NCBI GenBank assembly: GCA_017465905.1
Contig: JAFTVE010000028.1
Location: forward strand, 1-64,000
DNA: 64,000 bases
Origin: Bacteroidaceae bacterium
Lineage (GTDB): Bacteria > Bacteroidota > Bacteroidia > Bacteroidales > Bacteroidaceae
Direction of reading: 5' to 3'
In this document: positions 26,037 through 34,482 of the stretch, in pieces
How positions within the stretch are numbered: the first letter of the stretch is position 1
Layout of the letters: every line of letters starts with the position of its first letter
Program-made: the position numbers and the translations under genes
Notes under the pieces: generated by a model
What the model was told of the DNA's origin: nothing
The model's input: only the letters and a program-made list of their open reading frames with translations
Database searches by the model: none

Positions 26037-28346
26037 TTATTCCACCACAATTTTCACACTCGCCATCTCACGTCCATTCTGTGCTTGCAGGATATACATG
26101 CCTGGCTCCACATCGGCAGGGATGTAGTAGGCGCCATTACGCAAGAGGCTCTGGTTATACACGTTACGTCCGTTCATGGCAAACATACGCACCTGCACCA
26201 TCCATTGCGAAGCGCCAGTAAACGAAATATTCAAGGTCTCACCAGCCTTTACCACCTGCTTGTCGGTAGTGAAGCCAAACGTCACCGCCTCCTCGATAGG
26301 GGCTACCGATACGTAGTCATCCTTGTCGAAGTTCTTGTCCACAATCAGTCCGCGGTAGTTGTACCACTTATAGTTGGAGCTTGCCGGCTGATAGGCATTA
26401 TCCATCATCTTCAGACGGTAGTCATAGTGTGCCTTGCGAGTGGCCTCACCTTTATATATATAGTCGGTGTTGCACACCACGGCGATGATTACATTGTTGG
26501 CAGGCACATCGGCCAGTTCGATGGTTACCTCCCCGGCTCCCTGCACAGGCTGCGAGTAGTACACCTTGCCGCGCTTTGAGCGGAAAGCGAGCTGGCACTC
26601 CATATTGTCGCCCAGGGGCTCGAAGTAGATACGCACGATGTCGCCCTTCTCGCCACTCACATGGATAGGAATCTGATTGGCACCGCTCCATCCGGGCGTG
26701 GTGCGGTATTCGGGTTTCCACCATCCGAGGCTGTCGGCCTCATTGCACTTATACATATTGGCATAGGGAGTAGCTTTCCATACCTCCACCTTTCTGTCCG
26801 AGAGGGCCAACTCTTCCTTGATAGAGAGTTGCCAGTTATTGTCAATCAAGGCACGGCTGGCGTTCGACCACTTGCCGAAATCAATCATCGCCTGCTTCAC
26901 ACGATATTCACGCACCAGTCGGCGAGTCTCTACCTCACCGATAGAGTCGGCAATGCCCGACAACACGCGGTCCTTGCAGTAGCGCCATACCCAAGGCAAG
27001 GCACCATCGCCAAAGGTTACGGTGAGGAAGTGGGGGAACAATTCGCCATACTGATAGCCACCGAGCAGATTGCGCCATGTACCAATCTGATTTCCTTTCG
27101 AGTCACGCTTATTTACACCTTCCGCACCGGGACCACCAAAGCTGCCGTCGAGCAACCAGCCCGAATAGCATTCGATAGGAATAAACGGGGCAATCATATT
27201 GGCAGCGCTGAGGAATCCCATACTCTCGGGGATGGCGTTGGGCGTCTTGCTCAGCTCGGCATCGGCCTGCATAGAGGTGTTGCCGCTCTCGTGGAACCAG
27301 TCTGCATTCTTACAGCCTTCGAGGTCGGCAAACACGGCATGGATACCTTCATGCACACAAGCACTCTGCTGAGCGGCAGCATCGTTGACGGCCGACTTGT
27401 AATACTCGTCATACGTAAAATCAGGGTCAAAACAGGCTACGGGATAATAGCTCAATAGCACCATAGGCCAGCTGCTGCCATTGTGCCATGTCGCACTCTG
27501 CCATCCACCACGATCTGTATTTGAAGCGCCGTCTTCCAAACCACTACCGAACAAGCAAATGGTACTATAGTAACCATTACGTGCACGTTTGTCAGGAAGC
27601 CAACCTAACACATCACGGAAGTAAGCAAATTCCGTATCCATATGACGTAGCAGATTATCAATTGCCTCATCTGTCACATATTTGTTACGGTTCTTTCCCC
27701 ATACGAACGCCCACCAGCCATAGGTTTTATAACCGACCTGACCTTTCTCGGTGAACATTTTCGTAGGCGCCTCCACCCCATTGGGATAGTCGTTGCGGTA
27801 GTTATAGCTGAGTTTCGAACTGTACTCGGGCCACTCATAGAGCTCGCCCGGCACCACACGCTCATAACCAAAGATGCGCACCTCACGAAGGCCACAGATG
27901 GAGTCGCTCTTCATGTAGATACGCATCTTTTTTGTTTCGAAAGTATTTTCAAGAGTAGTCACGTTTGACTCATCTATCTCGTTCAAGCTTACGCCCTCAC
28001 TCCATGCCTCACCATCCCAATAGCAGAGATAGGCATCGGTGGGCAGGGCAATCGCCTTATAGCTGTTGGGGCGTGCCCAATAAACGACGGTCTGAACAAT
28101 TTGTGAAGTGGCCGACCATTCCATTTCCACATAGTGATACTGCGTGAGGTCTGCACCCTCGGTACTCCAACATGCCACACGTCCATTGTCATTGACAAGA
28201 GCAGCATCCTCAGCATTCACCGAGACTGTGACTTTACTAACTTTCTGTGCCAGATTGACCATCGTAGCTTCGGCATACGAAAGCATAGGAAACCCTACGA
28301 GTGCAACAGCACATAGGTGTTTCAGGTATTTTCCTAACTTATTCAT
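26037..28346 (-). CDS. Exported HExxH protein with discoidin-like front and sorting tail
   Basis: A 769-residue protein, first gene of the minus-strand block. It has a signal peptide (to about SYAEA). Residues about 30-165 form a discoidin (F5/8 type C)-like sandwich (DLTQYHYVEMEWSATSQIVQ, TKKMRIYMKS, LREVRIFGYE). The central region has ACVHEGIHAVF, with HEGIH at 332-336 and Glu at 353 in WFHESGNTSMQAD, consistent with a zinc metallopeptidase of the HExxH + Glu type. The C-terminus is a sorting-type tail (VQVRMFAMNGRNVYNQSL, then PGMYILQAQNGREMASVKIV). The family is not one I can name with certainty. It shares the HExxH + Glu logic with the DUF6055-like proteins at the other end of the block. 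Activity is inferred from the motif. Confidence 0.75.
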   Translation of the reverse strand: MNKLGKYLKHLCAVALVGFPMLSYAEATMVNLAQKVSKVTVSVNAEDAALVNDNGRVACWSTEGADLTQYHYVEMEWSATSQIVQTVVYWARPNSYKAIALPTDAYLCYWDGEAWSEGVSLNEIDESNVTTLENTFETKKMRIYMKSDSICGLREVRIFGYERVVPGELYEWPEYSSKLSYNYRNDYPNGVEAPTKMFTEKGQVGYKTYGWWAFVWGKNRNKYVTDEAIDNLLRHMDTEFAYFRDVLGWLPDKRARNGYYSTICLFGSGLEDGASNTDRGGWQSATWHNGSSWPMVLLSYYPVACFDPDFTYDEYYKSAVNDAAAQQSACVHEGIHAVFADLEGCKNADWFHESGNTSMQADAELSKTPNAIPESMGFLSAANMIAPFIPIECYSGWLLDGSFGGPGAEGVNKRDSKGNQIGTWRNLLGGYQYGELFPHFLTVTFGDGALPWVWRYCKDRVLSGIADSIGEVETRRLVREYRVKQAMIDFGKWSNASRALIDNNWQLSIKEELALSDRKVEVWKATPYANMYKCNEADSLGWWKPEYRTTPGWSGANQIPIHVSGEKGDIVRIYFEPLGDNMECQLAFRSKRGKVYYSQPVQGAGEVTIELADVPANNVIIAVVCNTDYIYKGEATRKAHYDYRLKMMDNAYQPASSNYKWYNYRGLIVDKNFDKDDYVSVAPIEEAVTFGFTTDKQVVKAGETLNISFTGASQWMVQVRMFAMNGRNVYNQSLLRNGAYYIPADVEPGMYILQAQNGREMASVKIVVE

Positions 28347-28407
28347 ATAGATTGTTTTTCATTCCATTAGTTTTAGCAGTCTTAGACACGTAATATCTAA
28401 AACTTGA

Positions 28408-28415
28408 CAAAGTAA
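28408..28415 (-). promoter_or_regulatory. Candidate promoter of the 24-kb minus-strand block
   Basis: On the minus strand this reads TTACTTTG, one mismatch from TAnnTTTG, with a TTG about 20 bases upstream. It would give a leader of about 55 bases before the ATG at 28346. No exact TAnnTTTG lies nearer. It is outside the MITE-like element. Confidence 0.35.
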
Positions 28416-28477
28416 CTGAAATAATCTTAATAAAGCAAAAGAAAACCATAAAAAAAACACACCACATTAATCGAGAA

Positions 28478-28933
28478 CAAGGTGAAAAAAGTTTATTTTT
28501 TGGGTGGCAATGGCACAACGTAGCGAGAGCAGAAACAAACTTGTTTGAACTATGCCGAGCAAGCAAGCCATCTTAAAGTATGCTTTATATGGCACAGCGT
28601 GATAGCGTGGCGAGGAGAAAGTAAAAATCGAGAACTATGCATATTGAAAAAAGTAGCTCTAACATCCATATTCGACCTACAATAATTTTACGCCACCGCG
28701 GTGACACTTTCACGTCATCGCGGTGACGTATTTACACCACCGCGGTGACATATTCACGCCACCGCGGTGACGTGAATTTTTCCTACTAAACAAATTGGTT
28801 TTTGAGAGTACAAGATTCACCTTATCGCTACTCTCTACCCAACATACATAAATCCCACGCTATCACGATGCCACATAAAGCATGCTTTAAAAGCTGTGCC
28901 ATGCCACCCTAAAAATAAACTTTTTTCACCTTG
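28478..28933. mobile_element. MITE-like inverted-repeat element
   Basis: The outer arms 28478-28517 and 28895-28933 are near-perfect inverted copies (about 38 of 40 positions, one single-base gap). A second complementary stretch lies inside (about 28573-28611 against 28855-28892, containing AAAG[T/C]ATGCTTTAT and GTGATAGCGTGG). The left arm additionally holds a 73-bp segment (28506-28578) that recurs at 54363-54435. The middle holds four 22-bp units. It has no ORF, no transposase and no evident target duplication. It occupies most of the gap between two divergent gene blocks. Confidence 0.65.
28687..28774. repeat. 22-bp tandem array with CACCGCGGTG palindrome
   Basis: Four 22-bp units with cores at 28693, 28715, 28737 and 28759, each (C/T)CA(C/T)CGCGGTGAC, spaced by AT-rich bases. 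Three of the four cores contain a perfect CACCGCGGTG palindrome. The array sits at the centre of the inverted-repeat element. Confidence 0.85.
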
Positions 28934-29052
28934 AATTGGGTTTCTGGGACGAAATCCAGATTGACGGGGCGAAAATCTCTTCATGTTCCAAGAATTAGAT
29001 TGGTCTATAACATTTTTTTACTGCTTTTTGAACAACATAACGATTTTTTCAT

Positions 29053-29060
29053 TAGCTTTG
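29053..29060 (+). promoter_or_regulatory. Promoter -7 box for the DUF4859 gene
   Basis: TAGCTTTG fits TAnnTTTG exactly, 43 bases before the ATG at 29103. A TTTG about 22 bases upstream may serve as the -33 element. Confidence 0.55.
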
Positions 29061-29102
29061 TCGGGAGAATAACAATTTGTATCACTTTAATAACTTTATT
29101 AC

Positions 29103-31550
29103 ATGAAGCATTTTACTTTAAAAATCAAGCAATTGTTTGCTGCCATGATGATGCTCGCCTGCATCCCTGCCAGCGCACAATTCAAGGCTACAGTGGAGCA
29201 GTATGCAAATACTGATCATTCAACCGTAGCAGCAGAGTTCAAACTCACAGAGATCGCCACTGCTCTGAGCACCGACACAGCGACACTCGTGGCTGCTCTT
29301 GATGCATGGTACAACTACGATGAGGAAAGCGGCGCCGAGAAGCCCGCCGACATGTTCTTCCTCAAGTCAGGCGAAGAGCTCATTGCCGACTACAACACCA
29401 ACGCACGCGGTGGTTTCTGGATGACACGCGATTACAAGGTTGGCTCGTATGCCGTAGATGCCGTTTTCTACGAGGACATCTGGTGGGACAACGAGAACAA
29501 TGCAGACTACTTCAGCATCAACCTCGGCCAGTTCCCCGACTCATTGAAAGCAGGTGCTACCCTCATCCCGACCTTCGTAATGCAGCATGGCGACAAGCAG
29601 GTGACTTTCGACATCACCTACATCGTTAATCCACTCCCCACAATGCCCGAGGCTGAGTTGGAGATTGCCAAGTTGGAGATTATTGGCGAGACAGAGGTTA
29701 CTGTAACACAATATCCTCGCACTGGATACGATGCTGACGTTGTTAAGGTAAGTATCGCTGGTGTTGCCGAGTCATTTGGACTCGACAAGGAGGTATTCGC
29801 TACGATGATTCCTAACCAAATGTACCAAGCATACACCGATGACACCTATGGAATGAAAGTTGATTCATTATTGGCTATCGGTTATTATGACGGTTGGGTA
29901 GGTCTCGCATTTGCAGAAAACGGCGACACTCTCACTGAAGCATGTGCAAAATCGTATAGTTCAGCAGATGCACGTTTCTATACCAATGCTTGGAGTTACA
30001 ATGGAGAAAACGACACTTTGACATGTAACCTCGGCCAAAGTCCTGAAAAGTTAGTAGCTGGTGACAACTTCTACTCATACGTATATATCGTATACGGCAA
30101 CAAAGCATTCCGCATCAAGTACAACTTGGTTATCGAGGCGGCTCCCTACGTTGATCCAAATGATTTCGTCAGCATAGGAACATCAACATACGTTGTTGAG
30201 CAAGTAAATCTTACAGATTACAGCTACTCGGAAATCTACATCCCCATTGACAGCATTGCAGAACTGCTTGGTACCACCGCAACTGCTCTTAGTTTTCAAG
30301 CCACAGGGCCAGAAGGCGGTTTCACCTCAAGTTCAACAGCTAATGCCGGTGGTTACTGGATGACACAAAATGGTATTGTCTGCAGTTGGAATAGCGGTGT
30401 ATTCTTCGTAGAGCCCCAAACATCAGGTGACTATTCAGTACTGCACGTTGGACAGCACGCTGAAAATCAGCTCAGCGTAGGTGATGAGGCACACACCCTT
30501 ATGTACCTTGTGAATGGAACTCAATATTACACCCTTGACATCACCTTAAAGATTGTACAGCGCGAAGCCGTTGCACAAGACTTCGAGAGCGTAGCTACTC
30601 GCAATTATACCGTACAGGCACTTGATGCCAACTACACTTGGTCTGAGATAGCAAACTCAGCAAGCATACCTTTCGCTGACATCTACAACCTCATCGGCAC
30701 CACCGATCCCGTGCTCTATGCACTTAACGTAGACTCAGTAGCAGCTCAGACAGGCGAGAAGTACACCAAGACCTACACCATGGGTGAAAAGCCCGGTTTC
30801 TGGCTCAACGAAGAAGGTCGTCAAGCGCCTTGGGGTAGCGCACCCTGGGGTATCACCGGCCTTAACTCAACAGCCGACAACTTCATCATCCAATGTATTC
30901 AGATGGAAAATATGGGTGTAGTAGGTGATGTATACACCGGTCAGTTCTTCCTCGTGAACGAAGAGAACAACAAGATGCTCACCATCAACCTCACCTATCA
31001 GATTGTTGAGACTATCGTACAGGCTGAGATTGTAGGCGAAGAGTGGATTAACCTGCCCGTAGGCATCAATATGGACGACCAAGAAGTTGAATATGATTTC
31101 ACTAAGATTGCCACAGCATTTGGTCTCGAAAGCGTAAACGCTCTCTTCGAAGGCTACTACGTGAAGGCTCTGAAGGCTGATGGCACATATACAGATGGTA
31201 TTGATGTTTTTGGTAGCGCAGTTATGCTCACCCTTACCGGCGCAGCTGACGAATATGGCGTAATTGGCATCCAAATTAGCGATGACTACAGCAAATTCAT
31301 CACATTCATCAACGAAAGCATCGAGGCTCCCTTCAAGGCTGAAGCGACTATCTGCTTCGAGATTGACGCTAAGCGTTATGTAATCCACATCACTCTGCTC
31401 GATCCCGAATCTTACGAAGCAGCTCAAGGCATTGCAGGCATCAACGCCGACAAGAAGGATGGCAAGATCTACAACCTCCAGGGTCAGGAAGTAGTTGCTC
31501 CTGCAAAGGGCATCTACATCATGAACGGCAAGAAGGTACTTGTAAAGTAA
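29103..31550 (+). CDS. Exported DUF4859-repeat protein with sorting tail
   Basis: An 815-residue protein with a signal peptide (to about PASAQ). At least three DUF4859-like units are visible through their Trp-rich hairpins: GGFWMTRDYKVGSYAVDAVF with INLGQFPDSLKAG; GGYWMTQNGIVCSWNSGVFF with HVGQHAENQLSVGD; and PGFWLNEEGRQAPWGSAPWG. Degenerate units lie between them. The C-terminus is a typical tail (KIYNLQGQEVVAPAKGIYIM, ending KKVLVK). DUF4859 has no established function; it is often attached to secreted glycan-related proteins, so a carbohydrate-binding role is a guess. It has its own promoter and a strong terminator, so it is transcribed apart from the glycosidase operon that follows. Confidence 0.8.
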   Translation: MKHFTLKIKQLFAAMMMLACIPASAQFKATVEQYANTDHSTVAAEFKLTEIATALSTDTATLVAALDAWYNYDEESGAEKPADMFFLKSGEELIADYNTNARGGFWMTRDYKVGSYAVDAVFYEDIWWDNENNADYFSINLGQFPDSLKAGATLIPTFVMQHGDKQVTFDITYIVNPLPTMPEAELEIAKLEIIGETEVTVTQYPRTGYDADVVKVSIAGVAESFGLDKEVFATMIPNQMYQAYTDDTYGMKVDSLLAIGYYDGWVGLAFAENGDTLTEACAKSYSSADARFYTNAWSYNGENDTLTCNLGQSPEKLVAGDNFYSYVYIVYGNKAFRIKYNLVIEAAPYVDPNDFVSIGTSTYVVEQVNLTDYSYSEIYIPIDSIAELLGTTATALSFQATGPEGGFTSSSTANAGGYWMTQNGIVCSWNSGVFFVEPQTSGDYSVLHVGQHAENQLSVGDEAHTLMYLVNGTQYYTLDITLKIVQREAVAQDFESVATRNYTVQALDANYTWSEIANSASIPFADIYNLIGTTDPVLYALNVDSVAAQTGEKYTKTYTMGEKPGFWLNEEGRQAPWGSAPWGITGLNSTADNFIIQCIQMENMGVVGDVYTGQFFLVNEENNKMLTINLTYQIVETIVQAEIVGEEWINLPVGINMDDQEVEYDFTKIATAFGLESVNALFEGYYVKALKADGTYTDGIDVFGSAVMLTLTGAADEYGVIGIQISDDYSKFITFINESIEAPFKAEATICFEIDAKRYVIHITLLDPESYEAAQGIAGINADKKDGKIYNLQGQEVVAPAKGIYIMNGKKVLVK

Positions 31551-31577
31551 TCCTGTTACACACAGAATAACTACTAA

Positions 31578-31608
31578 AGAGTTGGCTCGCATGAGCCAAC
31601 TCTTTTTA
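31578..31608 (+). terminator. Intrinsic terminator after the DUF4859 gene
   Basis: AGAGTTGGCTC and GAGCCAACTCT form a perfect 11-bp stem around GCAT, followed by TTTTT. Confidence 0.92.
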
Positions 31609-31654
31609 TATATATAAATGCCCATTTTTTATGTTCGCTTTTCTTTTTTTTTAT

Positions 31655-31662
31655 TACCTTTG
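31655..31662 (+). promoter_or_regulatory. Promoter -7 box for the DUF5020-GH operon
   Basis: TACCTTTG fits TAnnTTTG, 31 bases before the ATG at 31694, just after a T-rich tract. It is the only good promoter before the run DUF5020-GH97-GH43-GH127. Confidence 0.6.
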
Positions 31663-31693
31663 TAGCATATAGTAATTTAAAAAAAATACGACC

Positions 31694-32386
31694 ATGAAGC
31701 ATTATGCAATTATCACTCTCCTTGCTGTATTTATGATAGGTACAGTCAACAAGACTAATGCACAGAACCTTCAAGTATTCTACGACACAGAACGAGGATG
31801 CGTAACCTCTACACTCGAGATGTTCCGCCCCGATGCATTCGGTAGCACCTTCTACTTTGTAGACATGGACTACAACCCTACAGCAATAGGAGCCTATACG
31901 GAAATCGCCCGCGAATTCTGCTTCTGGCAAGATTCCGATTGGAACTGGCTGTCAGTTCATGCTGAATTCAACGGTGGATTAGCAGGCGCCTATTCCTTCT
32001 ATAACAACTGGCTCGGTGGTCTCACCTACTCTGGCCACACGGCAGATTTTTCAAAGACATGGTCACTCTCTGCCATGTACAAAGCCATCCCAGGACTGAA
32101 GACACTGACGGGAAAGTGCCAAATGCACAACTTCCAGCTCACTGGTGTATGGGGAATGAGCCTCTTTGACGGCTGGTGCTCATTCAGCGGATTTGCTGAC
32201 TTTTGGAGCGAAGGCTCAACACTCGTTTTCCTGAGCGAGCCGCAATTTTGGGTAAACCTCAACAAAATCGATGGTTGGGACAACATCAACCTTAGTGTAG
32301 GTGGCGAGGTGGAGCTGTCAAACAACTTTGGAGGAATGGACGGCTTCTACGTTAGACCAGCCCTCGGTGCCAAATGGACATTCTAA
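31694..32386 (+). CDS. DUF5020-family outer-membrane beta-barrel protein
   Basis: A 230-residue exported protein (signal peptide to about KTNAQ). It has many aromatic, alternating segments and a C-terminal Phe (VRPALGAKWTF), as expected for an outer-membrane barrel. Length and sequence fit the DUF5020 family, related in fold to Tsx-type nucleoside channels. It is the first gene of the glycosidase operon (36 bases before GH97), so it may be a channel for released sugars, but this is inferred from position only. Confidence 0.75.
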   Translation: MKHYAIITLLAVFMIGTVNKTNAQNLQVFYDTERGCVTSTLEMFRPDAFGSTFYFVDMDYNPTAIGAYTEIAREFCFWQDSDWNWLSVHAEFNGGLAGAYSFYNNWLGGLTYSGHTADFSKTWSLSAMYKAIPGLKTLTGKCQMHNFQLTGVWGMSLFDGWCSFSGFADFWSEGSTLVFLSEPQFWVNLNKIDGWDNINLSVGGEVELSNNFGGMDGFYVRPALGAKWTF

Positions 32387-32422
32387 GGGGTAATAATCGA
32401 AACCAATATACAACACGACACT

Positions 32423-34402
32423 ATGAGAAGAAGTCTCACGACCTTGCTATATAGCATAATTCTGCTCACATGCTCACAAAGCCTGTGGGCAAAAGAATAC
32501 AACGTTTCCTCTCCCAATGGCAAGCTCACTGCACGTGTAGAATTGGGCGAGAAGTGTCAGCTCAGCATCCTGCTCGACGGCAAGGAGCTGATGGCTCCCT
32601 CTACCATAGGATTCACTGTCGCAGAGGGCAAGCAACCCTTTACCCATGCCAAGGTGGCCCGCACCAAGAAGAGCAAGACAGACGAGGTCATCACATCCCC
32701 GATGTATCGTCAGCCATCGTTCCAGTTTGCAGCCAACCAACTCGACATCAAGCTGAAGAATGGGTTCGGACTCATCGTGCTGGTCTCAGACGAAGGCATT
32801 GCCTACCGTTTCTACTCTACTGCAAAAGGCGAGACCTATATATATAGCGAGACCGCTGACTATAACTTCGGCACCGACCGCTCGGCATGGCTGGCCTACT
32901 CGACCAACAAGGAGAAGCCCTATGCCATGGCCTTCCAAAACATCTATCACCACACGGCATTGGGCAATGCTCACGACCAGGCAGCCTTCCTGCCTGCTAC
33001 CGTTGACTGCGGAGCTGCCAAGGTGACCCTGCTCGAGACAGATGTAGTGAGCTATCCCGGCATGTTCGTCCGTGCCAATGGCGGAAAGCTGAAAGCAGAG
33101 TTTGCCCCCTACCCCAAGACCATGGACTATTACCGCTGGCGTGGCATGTCGTACGTCAAGGAGACCGAAGCATACATAGCCCGTCACACTGGAGCACACT
33201 CCTACCCCTGGCGCATACTGGCCGTAACGGAAGATGACACACAGATGCCTGTCAACAACCTGGTATATGCTCTCGCACGTGAGAACAAGATAGGCGCTAC
33301 CGACTGGATAAAGCCCGGCAAGGTAGCGTGGGACTGGTGGAACGACTGGAACCTGCGCGGCGTGGACTTCGTGGCTGGCATCAACTTCGATACCTATAAG
33401 TATTACATCGACTTCGCTGCTGCCCACGGACTCGAATACATCATCCTCGATGAGGGTTGGTACGACTCCAACAAGGCAAACATCATGCAGCCCATCGAAG
33501 CCATTCGCCTGCCCGAGCTCATTGCGTATGCCAACTCCAAGAACGTAGGCATCGTGCTATGGACGGTATTCAACGTTATTGACGAGAAGCTGGAGACTGC
33601 CTGCAAGCACTATGCCGACATGGGCATCAAGGGCTTCAAGGTGGACTTCCTCGACCGTAACGACCAGACAGCTTTTGAGATGGTAGAACGCCTGGCCGAG
33701 TGCGCAGCACGCCACCACCTCATCCTCGACCTTCACGGCATATATGCTCCTGTAGGACTCAACCGCACCTACCCCAATATTCTCAACTACGAAGGTGTGT
33801 TCGGTATGGAGGAGGTTCGCTGGACAGAATTGGAGAACAACATGCCGCTCTACGACGTCACCTTCCCCTACATTCGCATGATGGCCGGTGCCGTAGACTT
33901 CACACCGGGAGCCATGCGCAACGGAACCAAGGCCGACTGGAAGGCCATCTACAACAAGCCCATATCTATGGGTACCCGTTGCCATCAAGCAGCTTGCTAT
34001 ATCGTACACGACTCGCCCTTCACCATGCTGGCCGACTCGCCCACCAACTACGAGGACGACGAGCCTTACACACAGTACATTGCCTCGCTGCCCACCGTAT
34101 TTGACGAGACACGCATCCTGCAAGGCAAGATGGGCGAGTACATCGTCACCCTGCGCCGCCTCGGCGACACATGGTACATCGCGGGACAGACCAACTGGGA
34201 TGCTCGCGACCTCACCATCGACTTCAGCTTCCTCCCCGAAGGAAAGAGCTACAAGGCTCATCTGCTCACCGACGGCATCAACGCACACCACGATGCCGAG
34301 GACTACCGCTTAAGCACTATGGACTGCACCTCTACGACCCAACAAGCCATTCACTTGGCACCGGGCGGAGGATTCGTGATTAAATTGAGAATTGAAAATT
34401 GA
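32423..34402 (+). CDS. GH97 glycoside hydrolase, retaining alpha-galactosidase type
   Basis: A 659-residue exported enzyme (signal peptide MRRSLTTLLYSIILLTCSQS to about LWAKE). It has the GH97 plan: N-terminal beta-super-sandwich, then a (beta/alpha)8 barrel from about residue 270 (LEYIILDEGWYDSNK) and a C-terminal beta domain. GH97 splits into inverting alpha-glucosidases (SusB) and retaining alpha-galactosidases. Here the barrel has GIKGFKVDFLDRNDQ, with Asp where the retaining group has its nucleophile and SusB has Gly, and NYEGVFGMEEVRW with the conserved acid Glu. An alpha-galactosidase is therefore favoured over an alpha-glucosidase; this rests on recalled family alignments. It is the first glycosidase of the operon. 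Confidence 0.85.
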   Translation: MRRSLTTLLYSIILLTCSQSLWAKEYNVSSPNGKLTARVELGEKCQLSILLDGKELMAPSTIGFTVAEGKQPFTHAKVARTKKSKTDEVITSPMYRQPSFQFAANQLDIKLKNGFGLIVLVSDEGIAYRFYSTAKGETYIYSETADYNFGTDRSAWLAYSTNKEKPYAMAFQNIYHHTALGNAHDQAAFLPATVDCGAAKVTLLETDVVSYPGMFVRANGGKLKAEFAPYPKTMDYYRWRGMSYVKETEAYIARHTGAHSYPWRILAVTEDDTQMPVNNLVYALARENKIGATDWIKPGKVAWDWWNDWNLRGVDFVAGINFDTYKYYIDFAAAHGLEYIILDEGWYDSNKANIMQPIEAIRLPELIAYANSKNVGIVLWTVFNVIDEKLETACKHYADMGIKGFKVDFLDRNDQTAFEMVERLAECAARHHLILDLHGIYAPVGLNRTYPNILNYEGVFGMEEVRWTELENNMPLYDVTFPYIRMMAGAVDFTPGAMRNGTKADWKAIYNKPISMGTRCHQAACYIVHDSPFTMLADSPTNYEDDEPYTQYIASLPTVFDETRILQGKMGEYIVTLRRLGDTWYIAGQTNWDARDLTIDFSFLPEGKSYKAHLLTDGINAHHDAEDYRLSTMDCTSTTQQAIHLAPGGGFVIKLRIEN

Positions 34403-34403
34403 A

Positions 34404-34457
34404 AGTTCTCCAAGAAATCTGAGTTCTCTAAGCGCTCCGAGAACTCTGAGTCCTCCG
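34404..34457. repeat. 18-bp tandem array
   Basis: Three 18-bp units (AG(T/A)(T/A)CTC-rich; 34404-34421, 34422-34439, 34440-34457) and a partial fourth fill the 80-bp gap between GH97 and GH43. Units 2 and 3 include AGTTCTC...GAGAACT as an inverted pair, so the RNA could fold here. Confidence 0.65.
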
Positions 34458-34482
34458 AGAACATCATAAAGACACCACTATA

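Noticed and set aside
32423-34402. SusB-type alpha-glucosidase assignment for the GH97
   Set aside because: The catalytic region reads KVDFLDRNDQ, the retaining alpha-galactosidase pattern, where SusB has a Gly-containing segment; kept only as an alternative.
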